Positions 24,490 through 34,827 of a stretch of 64,000 nt of DNA are shown piece after piece (the stretch's first letter is position 1; each line of letters opens with the position of its first letter). The notes under the pieces are model-generated. The model searched no databases and had not been told where the DNA came from. It worked only from the letters and a program-made list of their open reading frames with translations. The stretch is from Siphonodentalium dalli. Its lineage: Eukaryota; Mollusca; Scaphopoda; Gadilida; Siphonodentaliidae. A program made the translations under genes and the position numbers. Location: the NCBI GenBank assembly GCA_032622095.1, contig CP136065.1, positions 213,506,151 to 213,570,150 on the forward strand, written 5' to 3'.

Positions 24490-24901
24490 AAGGAATCGGG
24501 GAGCCAAATGTGTTCCAGTGTCGGAGAGCGAGTACACCGTGGGATGCTAGAGGTGAAGGTAACTGAAGAATGGCTTTCACCTGATACACGTGACACGTTA
24601 TTAAAGGATGAAATATTGTTTATTTGATTTGTACATCACACCTAAATAATTTAAACTGATGAATTAATGGGGGAATGGATTTTTGTGAGTGGGACATTTA
24701 TTTAACTAGCTGCTGTAGTTCTGGGTTTTTCCAGGTAAAATTTGGCTGTGAGATAGCCCTGTCGTACACTTTATTTTTAAAATTAAACACATGACCTATG
24801 AATGTTCTTGCATTTTCGTGATCATCTGGTGTCAATCTAGCTGGGTAAGCATCACTTGAGTGACCTGCAGGCTTCAATTGGGTGAATTTGGCCGAAACCA
24901 T
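24490..24901 (-). pseudogene. Fragment of an unrecognised protein-coding repeat, copy 1
   Basis: On the minus strand, 24901 to 24698 reads 67 codons containing KFTQLKPAGHSSDAYPARL, TPDDHENARTFIGHVFNFKN and FTWKNPELQQLVK before a stop. The downstream 200 bp, including an AAATAAAC stretch, is also conserved with a second copy at 47950-48546. Shared protein-like text between the copies suggests descent from one coding sequence, either a transposon gene or a retrocopied cellular gene. A stop lies right before the first methionine, and a block present in the second copy is deleted here. I do not recognise the family. Confidence 0.5.
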
Positions 24902-25186
24902 TTAATACAGAATGGGTTAAAATGTGCAACGTCAATGTATGGGTTAAACTTCGACATCGCTGTTTATTTAGTTATAGGTAGCACATCTGTGAACCACATT
25001 CGGCCTCTCGTTAGTATTTTTGACTCGCATATAACAGACGTTTTAGGTTGAAAAGTAAATTATCGCTAGCAAAACATTTGTTATTTTTTTAAATTATCGT
25101 TGCATTCACTTCAACTAATCTCTTGTTCGTAGATTTTGAGAAGTGAGATATCATAACTTTACGCGACGCTCCTGGGGCCAATACTA

Positions 25187-25345
25187 TTAACCCTTTTTAT
25201 ACTAAAGCATCATTGACGAGTAGTTATCCCATAGGAAATGTTCATATAATAAGTTTAACCCTTGCTATATATATATACTAAAGCATCATTGACGAGTAGT
25301 TATCCCATAGGAAATGTTCAGATAATAAGTTCAACAAACCACCAT
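25187..25345 (+). repeat. Tandem duplication, two copies, 76-bp period
   Basis: ACTAAAGCATCATTGACGAG followed by TAGTTATCCCATAGGAAATG occurs at 25201 and 25277. A related phrase (TTCAGATAATAAGTTCAA) also appears near 24160 and 48885. Confidence 0.85.
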
Positions 25346-26250
25346 ATGTATTACTATTAAGCATATTATTTATTATAATTATTATTAATAATACGAATCT
25401 CATCACAAGAAAGCAGTATTACTGATGACATACATGTAGTACAGAAAATTCTACCGTCTTGTAAATTACATGTGTAGAAGTTTTATAGTCTTTGTCCCTG
25501 TGTATAATAATAAACGCCGAGGCTGAGAAACTGTTGCACCAATTCACTATAAATCCACAAGTAAACGGAAGCCGGATCTCCCGATTTTGTTCTCTTTGAA
25601 GTGAGAGGGTAATTTGCCCATAAAACTTGTGGATAATTGGTGCAACAAACGGATAGCATAACCACTTATCACCCGATGGAGCTATATGTGTGCGAGAGAA
25701 GCCTTTACGGTCAAAACTCCTCTTGAAAATGATAAATGCGAATTTCAGCCATAAAACTCAATGGTCGAAGATTACCAGCGTCTATCGGTTAATCACGTTT
25801 GACCTATTGAACTCACAAAAGGGCGGTCTGTTCCACGGCAATCTTTGGCAAATGCGTTCTTAGAATATATCTGCAGACAGCGAGTGGCACCGGACAGCGT
25901 TATTAAAAACTCTCGTTGTCTCAAGTACAGTTGATGGGCACTGTATGCCTTGAAAACTCTTCATTATGACATAGTCCAAATTTTTCAAGCCTAAAATTAA
26001 GCTTAGCAATTTCTTTGTTTTTATGAATCTATTATCACCTTCCGGTGATCAAAACAAGCTGGCAAATACGAAATACATATATGGAGTACGCGTGGTTATT
26101 ATAATTTATTAAATGCTTTCAATATTCCGCATATAAGTGATAATATCGCTCTTTATTGTTACCATTATTATTCAGAAAGACGCCCTTTAGATATCGTTGC
26201 ATATATATACTGCAGGATGAGAATGGACACTTTTATTCTCACTGATGTGA
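25346..26250. other. No gene; one inverted repeat
   Basis: Holds the inverted repeat at 25533-25646 (listed separately). Otherwise it is AT-rich with nothing recognised. Confidence 0.35.
25533..25646. repeat. Inverted repeat, ~27-bp arms
   Basis: The left arm (GTTGCACCAATTCACTATAA then ATCCACAAG) pairs with the right arm (CTTGTGGATAATTGGTGCAA). It could be a small foldback element or a chance remnant. Confidence 0.65.
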
Positions 26251-27560
26251 TAATCTCTATGCCGGGCCGGATTTGTCATCTCCGGTTTAAATCTGGCTTA
26301 CGTAACCTCTAGGTTTAAAGGTACGGTTGGCCTTGGCGGTGGGTATCCTGTGAAAATATTTCCACCCGTCACAAACCACCACAAACAGAAAGAACAACAA
26401 AATGTAGACAGACTTTGTCGGTATACAAATAAGAAATATCGCATAAACAGTATGTTATTGTCATATCTTTGACCATTGTTATGTAAACAAAAGCATAAAA
26501 AGTTACTTTTATGGTGTTTGTTTATATTATGATGGTAAACACAAAGAGCGTTCTTTGTTGGTGAATTTCTGATATGGAACGAATAAAGAGCGTTTATGCC
26601 ATTTGTGTGTGATTAGCCAGCAGCATTGTGCTGTCTTCTGTGACACAATCAGGCTCTGGCTTAGGTAAAATATAGTAAATATTTATGATAACATGCTGTT
26701 TACGCGATGGTCATGGTATATATGAACGAAACTGTATGCGTTTTAATGTTTTTTCTGTTTACGGTGATTGGAACAAATATGAATATATTCGACAACTAAG
26801 GCCTCGTGTGCCTTTAATGCGCCGTTTGACAGCTAAACCGCATTTTAAACCCGCGACCTTAGGTCCAAGTGACGCATTCGTCATCTCTGGTTTAAACCTG
26901 GTCCAGCCAGCCCAGTGGTTTAGCAGTAGTTTCTCTGTATCGTACTTGCCTAATGCGGACCGCCGGGTTCTGCGACAGCTAAAATCGATAAGTATGACTG
27001 TGAGCATATTTTGATTGGAAATTTATAAGCGAGAGCATGGAGAAGTACTCTTATCTGCAAAGTGTGTGGGGATAATTTGTTGTCAATTGCGATATTTTTT
27101 CCGATTTATAACCTTAAACCGGTAACTAAACCATTTAATTCGACGGTCCAGCTAAACCGCGGTTAGGGAGGCCAGATCCGAGATGACGAATCCGTCTTTT
27201 CTGAACCGTGGTTTACGTGGGCTGAATTGTACATACTATCGATTGGTGGCGTGTCCATAATGTGAGAGTGGCGGCTGCAGCTATATGGTATTATCATGTC
27301 ACAATTGATTCATGCTCACACGGGTTTGCATGTGCTTGTTCGCGATACTTGAGGGCGCGACAACGGTCATTTTACTGGCGTGCTTGTGGCCCGCCTTGTA
27401 AATGAGCAGTTTGATTGCATACTCATCTCATATACTCTGCTAGCCGCTGAACGACGACAAATGCCCTTACAACGTAGACCCGGTTTTGGCTGGACTCGAA
27501 GGTTTAAACTGGAGATGACGAATCAGGCCTTTACTTCGAGAAGTCTTTATTTTGTAATGA
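26251..27560. repeat. Degenerate dispersed repeat with scattered inverted phrases
   Basis: Phrases such as GTCATCTC(T/C)GGTTTAAA and GAGATGACGAATC occur in both orientations at about 26275, 26880, 27180 and 27510, with AGCTAAACCGC(A/G) nearby. They appear to be remnants of a repeat family; no boundaries could be set. The open frames here read through these repeats. Confidence 0.4.
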
Positions 27561-28079
27561 ATACATGATCCATACAAAGTAGTGTTATCGACATATTTTA
27601 TTCACAAAAAACGTGTCATAACGAACAATTGCTATCATAAATACAATGTAGTATCCACTAAGACGTTTGCATTGACCAACATTATGGATATACCAGCTGA
27701 AACAGACTCCCGTTGGGAGCTTTTAATCAGCATCGGAGGGGTCTGTGGCCCCTGCACAAAAGGGCCTATATGAGCTTCGCACACATTTGGATCTTAGACA
27801 GCACCTTTATTCGGCAGCGCCCCCTTTGTGTGCTTCAATTTTGATGTTTAAATATTTGGACTAAGGATAATATGGGCCTATTCCAGAATCGAATAAGTCT
27901 AATATAAACCAATGTCAATATTTAGGTCCAGTATGAACCTATTTGGATGGCGCGGGCCCCAATGAAAACACCTTGTAAAGAGCGTATACATCTGGTGCTA
28001 TAGAGTTTCCTCGTGAAATAGTTTAATATTTGACTTGAATATTCACATACACGTATTGAACTTATTTGATTCTGACATA

Positions 28080-28297
28080 CAGTAATGCCCAAATAATTGA
28101 CCACTTAACCACAGCAGAACTATGGGTAATTTTTCAGGATTTAGCCGGAAATATGGCTTGTTGCCATTCATCGGAAAGCTCTCGGCGAGAGCGAGAGTTT
28201 TCCGATGAATGGCAACAAGCCATATTTCCGACTACATCCTGAAAAATTACCCATAATTCTGCTGTGGTTAAGCGGTCAATTACTTTGGTCATTACTG
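28080..28297. mobile_element. Near-perfect foldback MITE with TA flanks
   Basis: The 218-bp element is almost one palindrome. The left arm starts CAGTAATGCCCAAATAATTG and continues through AACCACAGCAGAACTATGGG; the right arm mirrors it, ending CAATTACTTTGGTCATTACTG. Arms of about 105 bp meet at CTCTCGGCGAGAGCGAGAG. Both sides carry TA, the target duplication of Tc1/mariner-type transposons. No coding sequence. Confidence 0.8.
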
Positions 28298-28382
28298 TAA
28301 GCCGATAGTGAGCTTATTTTTCATTTATTTTCTTTATTTCATTAAATTATTTAAATTAAAATGTTGAAAAACCAACGCAGTT

Positions 28383-28490
28383 ATAACCTCGCCAAGGCGC
28401 ACCGAATCACCACACCAAATTTGGTTGAAATCGGTCCAGGGGTCTGGAAGAAAAATCCGAACAGACAGATCCTATCTTTTATGTATAGAT
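28383..28490 (+). mobile_element. 3' end of a truncated retroelement
   Basis: CACACCAAATTTGGTTGAAA, then TCGGTCCAGGGGTCTGGAAG, CAGACAGATCC and a TATAGAT tail. The same ending appears at about 38340-38490, consistent with 5'-truncated copies of one retroelement family. Confidence 0.5.
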
Positions 28491-28771
28491 TGTGGAAATT
28501 GTTATCACCATTGTAGATCATAGTTGGCAATATATTCCTTGTTGTTCATAACTTCTTTCAAGCAATGATACAAATTCTGAGTTCGCATTGAACAAAAACC
28601 TGTATTGTAAATATCAAACAAGGAATGACATACTGACATTACTAACATTGCGATTTGCCTTACATGAATACGTTTAACCTTCCGCGCAAAGGTAAACATT
28701 AACAGATTTTACACAACCCAGAGACTACCAACACGATCACTGCAGGCGACCGATGAGAAAGGTTCAAATAA

Positions 28772-28774
<3 letters not shown>

Positions 28775-28866
<92 letters not shown>
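28775..28866 (+). repeat. (AT)n then (GT)n compound microsatellite
   Basis: An AT dinucleotide run of about 36 bases is followed directly by a GT run of about 56 bases with one TT interruption. Confidence 0.95.
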
Positions 28867-28894
28867 AATGCAGCTAAGTGGGGTATGGTGGTGT

Positions 28895-30131
28895 CAGGGA
28901 TGTGGCTAGAGGGGGGGGGGGGTGTGGGGGGTGTCTCACCCCCCCCCCCCAGCAGAGAGCTATATTTTCAATAGTTGGAAATTTCATACCTGCCACAACG
29001 AAATTTCACACCAACAATAGGTTGAAAATGTTCTTGTAGTTTGATTATAATACAATTTATTGGGGGAATTTATTGTTTTTCGACCAATATTTGCATATGT
29101 TCCTATTTTTGGTCAAATTTGTTTTACAGAAATGGTCATCAGTTGGAAATTTTCCAACCTTAGGGGGGTGACAGGTTGGAAATTTCCAACACTTGGAAAG
29201 CTTGTGTCCTGGTCTCTCCCCCGTGGCCAGTCAAAAACTTCTAGTTAATTTAAGAAAACAATATTGTCATACAATTGGTCAACATTGTCATTGGAATTGT
29301 TATCAGTTGGAAAATTTCCAACCTAAGTGGGGGTGTAGGGTTTGAAATTTCCAACAGTAGGAAGGCTTGAGGCTAGTCTAGATGTTAGGATTTTGCGATT
29401 TTCTTGTTCAGATTTCAAAATTTTCGCACACCGGGCCGAACCATGGTCGGCCCGGTGTGTCATTGCCCCATCCACATGGCCAATACAAAACTGCTAATTA
29501 GTTTAGCAAAACAATATTTTACTACATTTGGTCAAACTTGTAGACATAAATGGTCATCAGTTGAAGAATTTTCCAACCTGAGGGGGAGTATGAGGTTTGA
29601 AATTTCCAACACTAGGAAAGCTTCAGTTGAGGCCAGTCTAGATGCTAGGATTTGCGATTTTCTTGTATAGTTTTCAAAATTTTCTCACACCGGGCCGAAC
29701 AACCATGATCGGCCCGGTGTTTCCTGGTCTGTTGTCGGTAGCTGTGTGCATTTGTCTGGAATTAGATCACTAGTTGTTTTTTTGGGGCAATTTTCAGGTT
29801 AAAATATCTTAATGTTCTCATACTGGGGAAAATAGAAGCATGGCTTATGAATATATAGGAAATTAGGCCTGAGCATGAGGTACAAGGGGGGGTGCAAATG
29901 GAATTATGCAAAAAGTTGTGTTGGTGTGATTCCAACTCAAGGGGGGGGGGTGCAAATGGAATTATGCAAAAAGTTGTGTTGGTGTGATTCCGACTCAAGG
30001 GGTGCAAATGGAATTATGCAAAAAAAGTTGTGTTGGTGTGATTCCGACTCAAGGGGGGGGGGGGGGGGGGTGCAGTTGGAAATTCCCAAGGTGGACACCC
30101 CCCTAGCGGAGACACTCTAGCCACATCCCTG
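28895..30131. mobile_element. hAT-like non-autonomous element, 1237 bp
   Basis: The left end CAGGGATGTGGCTAGAG and right end CTCTAGCCACATCCCTG are perfect inverted repeats, flanked by the exact 8-bp duplication GGTGGTGT (28887-28894 and 30132-30139). CAGGG-type ends with an 8-bp duplication are the hallmark of hAT transposons. Inside are repeats of a block built on GTTGGAAATTTTCCAACCT (about 29130, 29305 and 29560), two palindromes near 29427 and 29687, and a minisatellite near 29880. There is no transposase, so mobility must have come from an enzyme elsewhere. Confidence 0.85.
29879..30072 (+). repeat. Minisatellite within the hAT-like element, three units
   Basis: GGTGCAAATGGAATTATGCA followed by AAAAGTTGTGTTGGTGTGAT recurs three times at spacings of about 55-65 bp, separated by G runs of differing length. 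Confidence 0.85.
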
Positions 30132-30139
30132 GGTGGTGT

Positions 30140-32865
30140 ATCTCGATAGTTATGTCTAAATAAATCAGTTAGGATTGTCATCAAGACAATTATGTCGGCA
30201 GCCACGAAACTATAACTTTTGGATTAATAAACACTATTAAAAAATAGACTTTGACTAAATTGACTCATCAATATGTTGGGTGGGACCATGATGTGGTAGT
30301 TGCGTGTTTTAATATTAACTTTCTGTCAACATCCAGGCGTATGCTTACTTGTCATATCGGGAAATGGGATGTCCATGGGATCTGTGTAAGTAACAATGAA
30401 TCTCTATTCAGTTCGCGTCGTTTAGGATCATCTGTTCTTATGTTATCCATATAATGACAAAAATGAAAATATTCGAATTAGAGAGCGTTTATCTTTTTGG
30501 CCACTGCTAAGAGTCTGCACATGCACATCTAGTAATTTAGAAATTGCAATTATGGCACTTAATGTTCAGAGGACATTGACTGGTTTCATTTGTCATGTTC
30601 TTTCCAGTGTACTTGGTGTTCTTTTGTGGGACCATATTAACATTATCGCTAACAAGATGAAATATGTAAAATATGTTGATGATAAGGTTTCTATTCCAAG
30701 ACAAAACGTCCAACAGCAGAGCTATTTACAAAGCTCGATCGATTGTATAAAATTTACTTACTAACAACTTTGAACTTACAACGCTCTTTGTTATCATATG
30801 CATTATATAAAAAGGGACTTTAATCATCATGATCCTATAAATGTATTTTACGACACATTTTGATCACCCGAACGGGACAAAGGGACTATTTACTAAAGTT
30901 AATTTGAGACTTGGATAGTGTGTGCCACTTCAATTGAAAGATAACAATATTTGTATTCTTCGCGTCAATCTATACCAAGTCCATTCGAAACCTTTGCTCT
31001 TCGTTTATTCATTTGAAGAACAACTGGACACACACACTAAAGCATAGCAAATCAATCAATTTTTTCAGTTTTATTTGAACGTTACATCGTGTATGGTCAA
31101 ATGTATACCTTAACACATAACAACAATTTTAGATGGTTGGATATTACATTATAATGATTATTGGGAGTTTCTGGCGACATCTCTGTCGAACAATGGTAGA
31201 AATACCATGCGATGATGTGTGAACTGATTATCATGTCGTCAGGTTATGGCACGGGCCTGATGGTGATCAAACACTTCTAACAATTTGATTAAACAAATCG
31301 TTTAATTGACGGCATATAATGTCAATAAAGCGCAACCAACCTAAACATATAGTAATATCTGCATTGTCGTGCATATCAGGCGGTATCATATATATATCAT
31401 TGACCAGGCGCCAATCACTGGCAATCAGGCAACAGTTACTGGTGGCGTAACATGAGTAATTAACCGAGTTGTATGCCCATCAAATGTACCATGCATGAGA
31501 TCACAGAACCCGCGATTCCCACCTGTTCCTGTTAAGATATTTTATTGTCGAGAAAAGTTATAACGATCTCGTTATTCACCGCGAGACTCCGCGTCCTCAT
31601 TAAAATTTAAAAAAACCCACAAAATAAAATTGAAGAAGCGTTTTCTGGGCGAATAGTTATTGTGAGAGCAGAATATCGTTTTCCCATTATTAATCTTGAG
31701 CCGAATTTCAAAAGAGGATTATAAAAAATCTCTGCTCTTGACTTCGGCTTAAATGAATTTTGACTGGTTAATTGCAACCCACCGCGCGTGCGTACTTAAC
31801 TAACAATGCACGCGCCATATATCTCTGTCATCTGCTGTCTTGTTACACAGGATAATAAAGCGACATAATTTACGCGTTTTACCTGCGTCGATTTAACTTT
31901 ACTTCCTTTCTGCATGCATGGTGCACATTTATGACCCACGAAATGGCACTTTGTATAGTACCACATAAGTTTGAGTTGTATACTGGTCTGTTACACGGAT
32001 ATGGCTCATTCGAGCTACCAAATTTGGCTACGTAACTTGGGAGGAGGTATAAGATAGGCTGATAAATACACAAATTATTGATATACCGACTCTCAACAAA
32101 TATTTGCCATGGTCACAGCCATTTTCCATCTGTTTTCAATGTTTCGCACAAAAGTGAAATAAACGCTCTTTATTTCTACCATATCATGAATAGACTAACA
32201 CATAACGCTCTTTTCTGTTCCATGCCGATCACATAGTTGTTGTTTGTTTGGGACTTAAACATCGTGTTCAAAGTTGTATTTTGTATTACTTCAATGCGTC
32301 TTTATGGGACATATAATGTATAGAAAGGTAGTTAAAGTATGTGTCGACCTATTTCAATACCGGGGAATATTCAAAAGTGAACATTATTAGGTGTATTTTG
32401 GAGCGCAAATCGTCATATGGCTTTAATGTAATTGTCAGCGAGATGTTATTCCATTAATGATTAATTCCCATTCGTTTGGACCGAGTCCAGCATATCTTGG
32501 ATAACATTTACATCCCACATGACGAAAGCAGCCTTAAAACTATAACTCCCATATATTTCTTTATTGAAGTGATTTCTCGGACTGACCCGGACTGGGAGTA
32601 GAACATATACGCCCACTAATTCGGCTAGCTCTCGACCATTGCTGTCCACGATGTAGACTACACGGCTATGCACGAACAACACCAAGAATATTTACTTTCA
32701 CCGAGGGTACAATGTATTATGAAACGGTATCAGATATGTGTCCAGACCCCGGCATAGTTTGTAAGAGATCATATTCCAAAATAAGACATCTACCCTCGGG
32801 GAACTAATCTATTTCTTTTCACCAGCAGCCGACCGGAAGGCGGGGGGGGGGGTGGGACTATCATA
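30140..32865. other. No gene seen
   Basis: AT-rich sequence. A frame at 30552-30764 includes YVDD, which resembles a reverse transcriptase motif, but nothing else around it fits. Several phrases with GAGCGTT or AACGCTCTTT (30475, 30780, 32165, 32208) are shared with 26540-26600. Confidence 0.35.
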
Positions 32866-33635
32866 CCTCCCGACTAGGTCCGGTGGTTGCTGTTCCACAT
32901 CTTTCTACTTGGTCCGGTTGTTGATTTATACCATACCTGCCTACTAGGTCCGGTGGTTGGTATATACCATGCCTGCATACTAGGTCCGGTGGTTTATGTA
33001 TACCACACCTGCATACTATAGGTCCAGCAGTTGCTTTCTCGTACCTGCCTAATAGATATGGCAGTTGCTTTCCCATATATGCCTACTTGTCCAGCGATTG
33101 CTTTCCCACTCCTGCCTACTAGGTCTAGCGGTTGCTGTCACACACATGCCTACTAGGTCCAGGGGTTGTTGTACCACGCCTGCCTACTATATATGTCCGG
33201 TGGTTGACGTATACCATACATGGCTGCTAGGTCCGGCGGTTGCTGTCCCACACCTGCCTACTTGATCCAGCAGTTGATTTACCATACCTGCCTACTAGGT
33301 CTGGTGGTTTATGTCCCATACATGCATACTAGGTACAGCAGTTGCGTTCTCACACCTACCTACGAGGTCTGGCGGTTGCTGTCCCATACCTGCCTACTAG
33401 ATCCGACGGTTGTCCCTCACCTGCCTACTAGATCCAGTGGTTGCTGTCCCATGCCTGCCTATACTATAGGTCCAGCAGTTGTTGCCCCATACCTGCCTAC
33501 TAGATCCGGCGTTTGCTGTCTCACGCCTGCCTACTCGATCCAGCGGTTTCTGTCTCATACCTGCCTACTATGTCCATCAGTTGCTATCCCATGCGGCCAT
33601 ACCTGCCCACTTGGTCCGGCAGTTGCAGTCCCATC
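32866..33635 (+). repeat. Minisatellite, ~22 units of 32-38 bp
   Basis: The unit is CCTGCCTACTAGGTCCGGTG followed by GTTGCTGTCCCATA, with many substitutions and small length changes. Long frames on both strands read repeated PAY, HTCLLG or PPDLV words; these come from the repeat and are not taken as genes. Confidence 0.95.
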
Positions 33636-34469
33636 ATAAATTAGGACCGAAACGCTGATTACACTGAACAACTAAGTTTATGAATTAATTCAGTGTTGGT
33701 TGACACATTCAGCCAATTTGCCAGTGGCATCGCTGCCGTGGTATACTACATGTACAAGGGCCGCCGTGGAACCGATATTTCAAAGAGCTTACAGTCTGCA
33801 AGGTCGAACGGTAACATTATTCGACTGATATGGTTGGATATATTGGAACATTCAACACACGAAATACGAATCAAGAAAGGATGCCTTATTCCATTGGTTT
33901 TCAAGTATTTTTCTGAGATGCGGTTTAACGTATATATTTATTATCTAAGATGTGAATGGCCTTTACTTCAAGGGACATAAGCCTATTACATTAAATATTC
34001 AAGCTAAGCATTTTAGTAATTGTTGTTTCGTCAGGTCGATAAATGCACAAAATATACCGATCGCATGCGTCTCAGGTTTACTGACATGTTTATACGGGGC
34101 TTTTTTCTATACGATGTAACATTTGTTGCAATTATCTCATATTTTGTTAAAGTGGATAACAGTTGTCTCACCTCTGCGTGAAATATTGAACACATTTCAC
34201 TTAATCTCTATCACTTTATGTTATCATTTCAGAAAGTATGAAATTCGTATTTCAATCTTTCGTGTATACGGATGGACTTATTTTGATATAAATACAGTAA
34301 ACGATACAAATAACGAGAAATCACAAAGTTGTGAGGCCTGAGATATGGCAATTTAAACTCATTTTATTGTGTAATAAATATTCGAAGGGATCGGATAAAA
34401 AGCTGCCTCGATTCGTTCATCTGCCGGTAATTCTCAGACCTTATGGGATGATGTTGAATCAATTTATTA
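33636..34469. other. No gene seen
   Basis: Nothing recognised. I searched here for the missing first exon of the Delta-type gene (a start codon, a hydrophobic stretch and a donor after a complete codon) and found no convincing candidate. Confidence 0.35.
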
Positions 34470-34473
34470 TTAA

Positions 34474-34823
34474 CCCTTTACCCAACAGAACGGCCCTGTG
34501 CCAATGCATTCTCTTATATATGCGAGTCGACCATAGGTCGCCTCGCATATATAAGAGAATGCATTGGCTTAACACATTAAAAATTATAAAATTGTTAAAG
34601 AATGTAAGAAAAAATGGTAAAAAAAGATTTTTTTTAGGCCAATGCATTCTCTTATATATGCGAGAATGCATTGGCACAGGGCATAACTGTAACTATCACA
34701 ATGTGGTCAAGGAGCCGGTTCCAATGATATCCATATTTGTATGGTTCTATTGAGACAGACCGAAGATATTTTAGGCTGTTGAAGCTTTATTTGGTCGGTT
34801 TTGGCCGGTTTTTGGGTAAAGGG
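34474..34823 (-). mobile_element. piggyBac-like hairpin MITE, copy 1
   Basis: Flanked by TTAA (34470-34473 and 34824-34827), with ends CCCTTTACCCAACAGAACGG and CCGGTTTTTGGGTAAAGGG. TTAA with CCC...GGG ends is characteristic of piggyBac. Inside are hairpins built on CCAATGCATTCTCTTATATA, the first with full arms and the second with only a short stem. It is the reverse complement of the copy at 40331-40722. Confidence 0.85.
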
Positions 34824-34827
34824 TTAA

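Noticed and set aside
30552-30764. Frame with KYVDD, like a reverse transcriptase catalytic motif
   Set aside because: No other reverse transcriptase motif lies before or after it. Its hydrophobic start also made me consider it as the Delta signal-peptide exon, but there is no strong donor and it is 6 kb from the next exon.
32580-32650. tRNA-like text on the minus strand (GTTCTACTCCCAGTCC)
   Set aside because: Only a B-box-like phrase is present; no cloverleaf could be drawn.
33065-33639. Long open frames with repeated HTCLLG- and PAY-type peptides
   Set aside because: They are translations of a minisatellite; frames are open on both strands and the unit length drifts, so no protein is supported.
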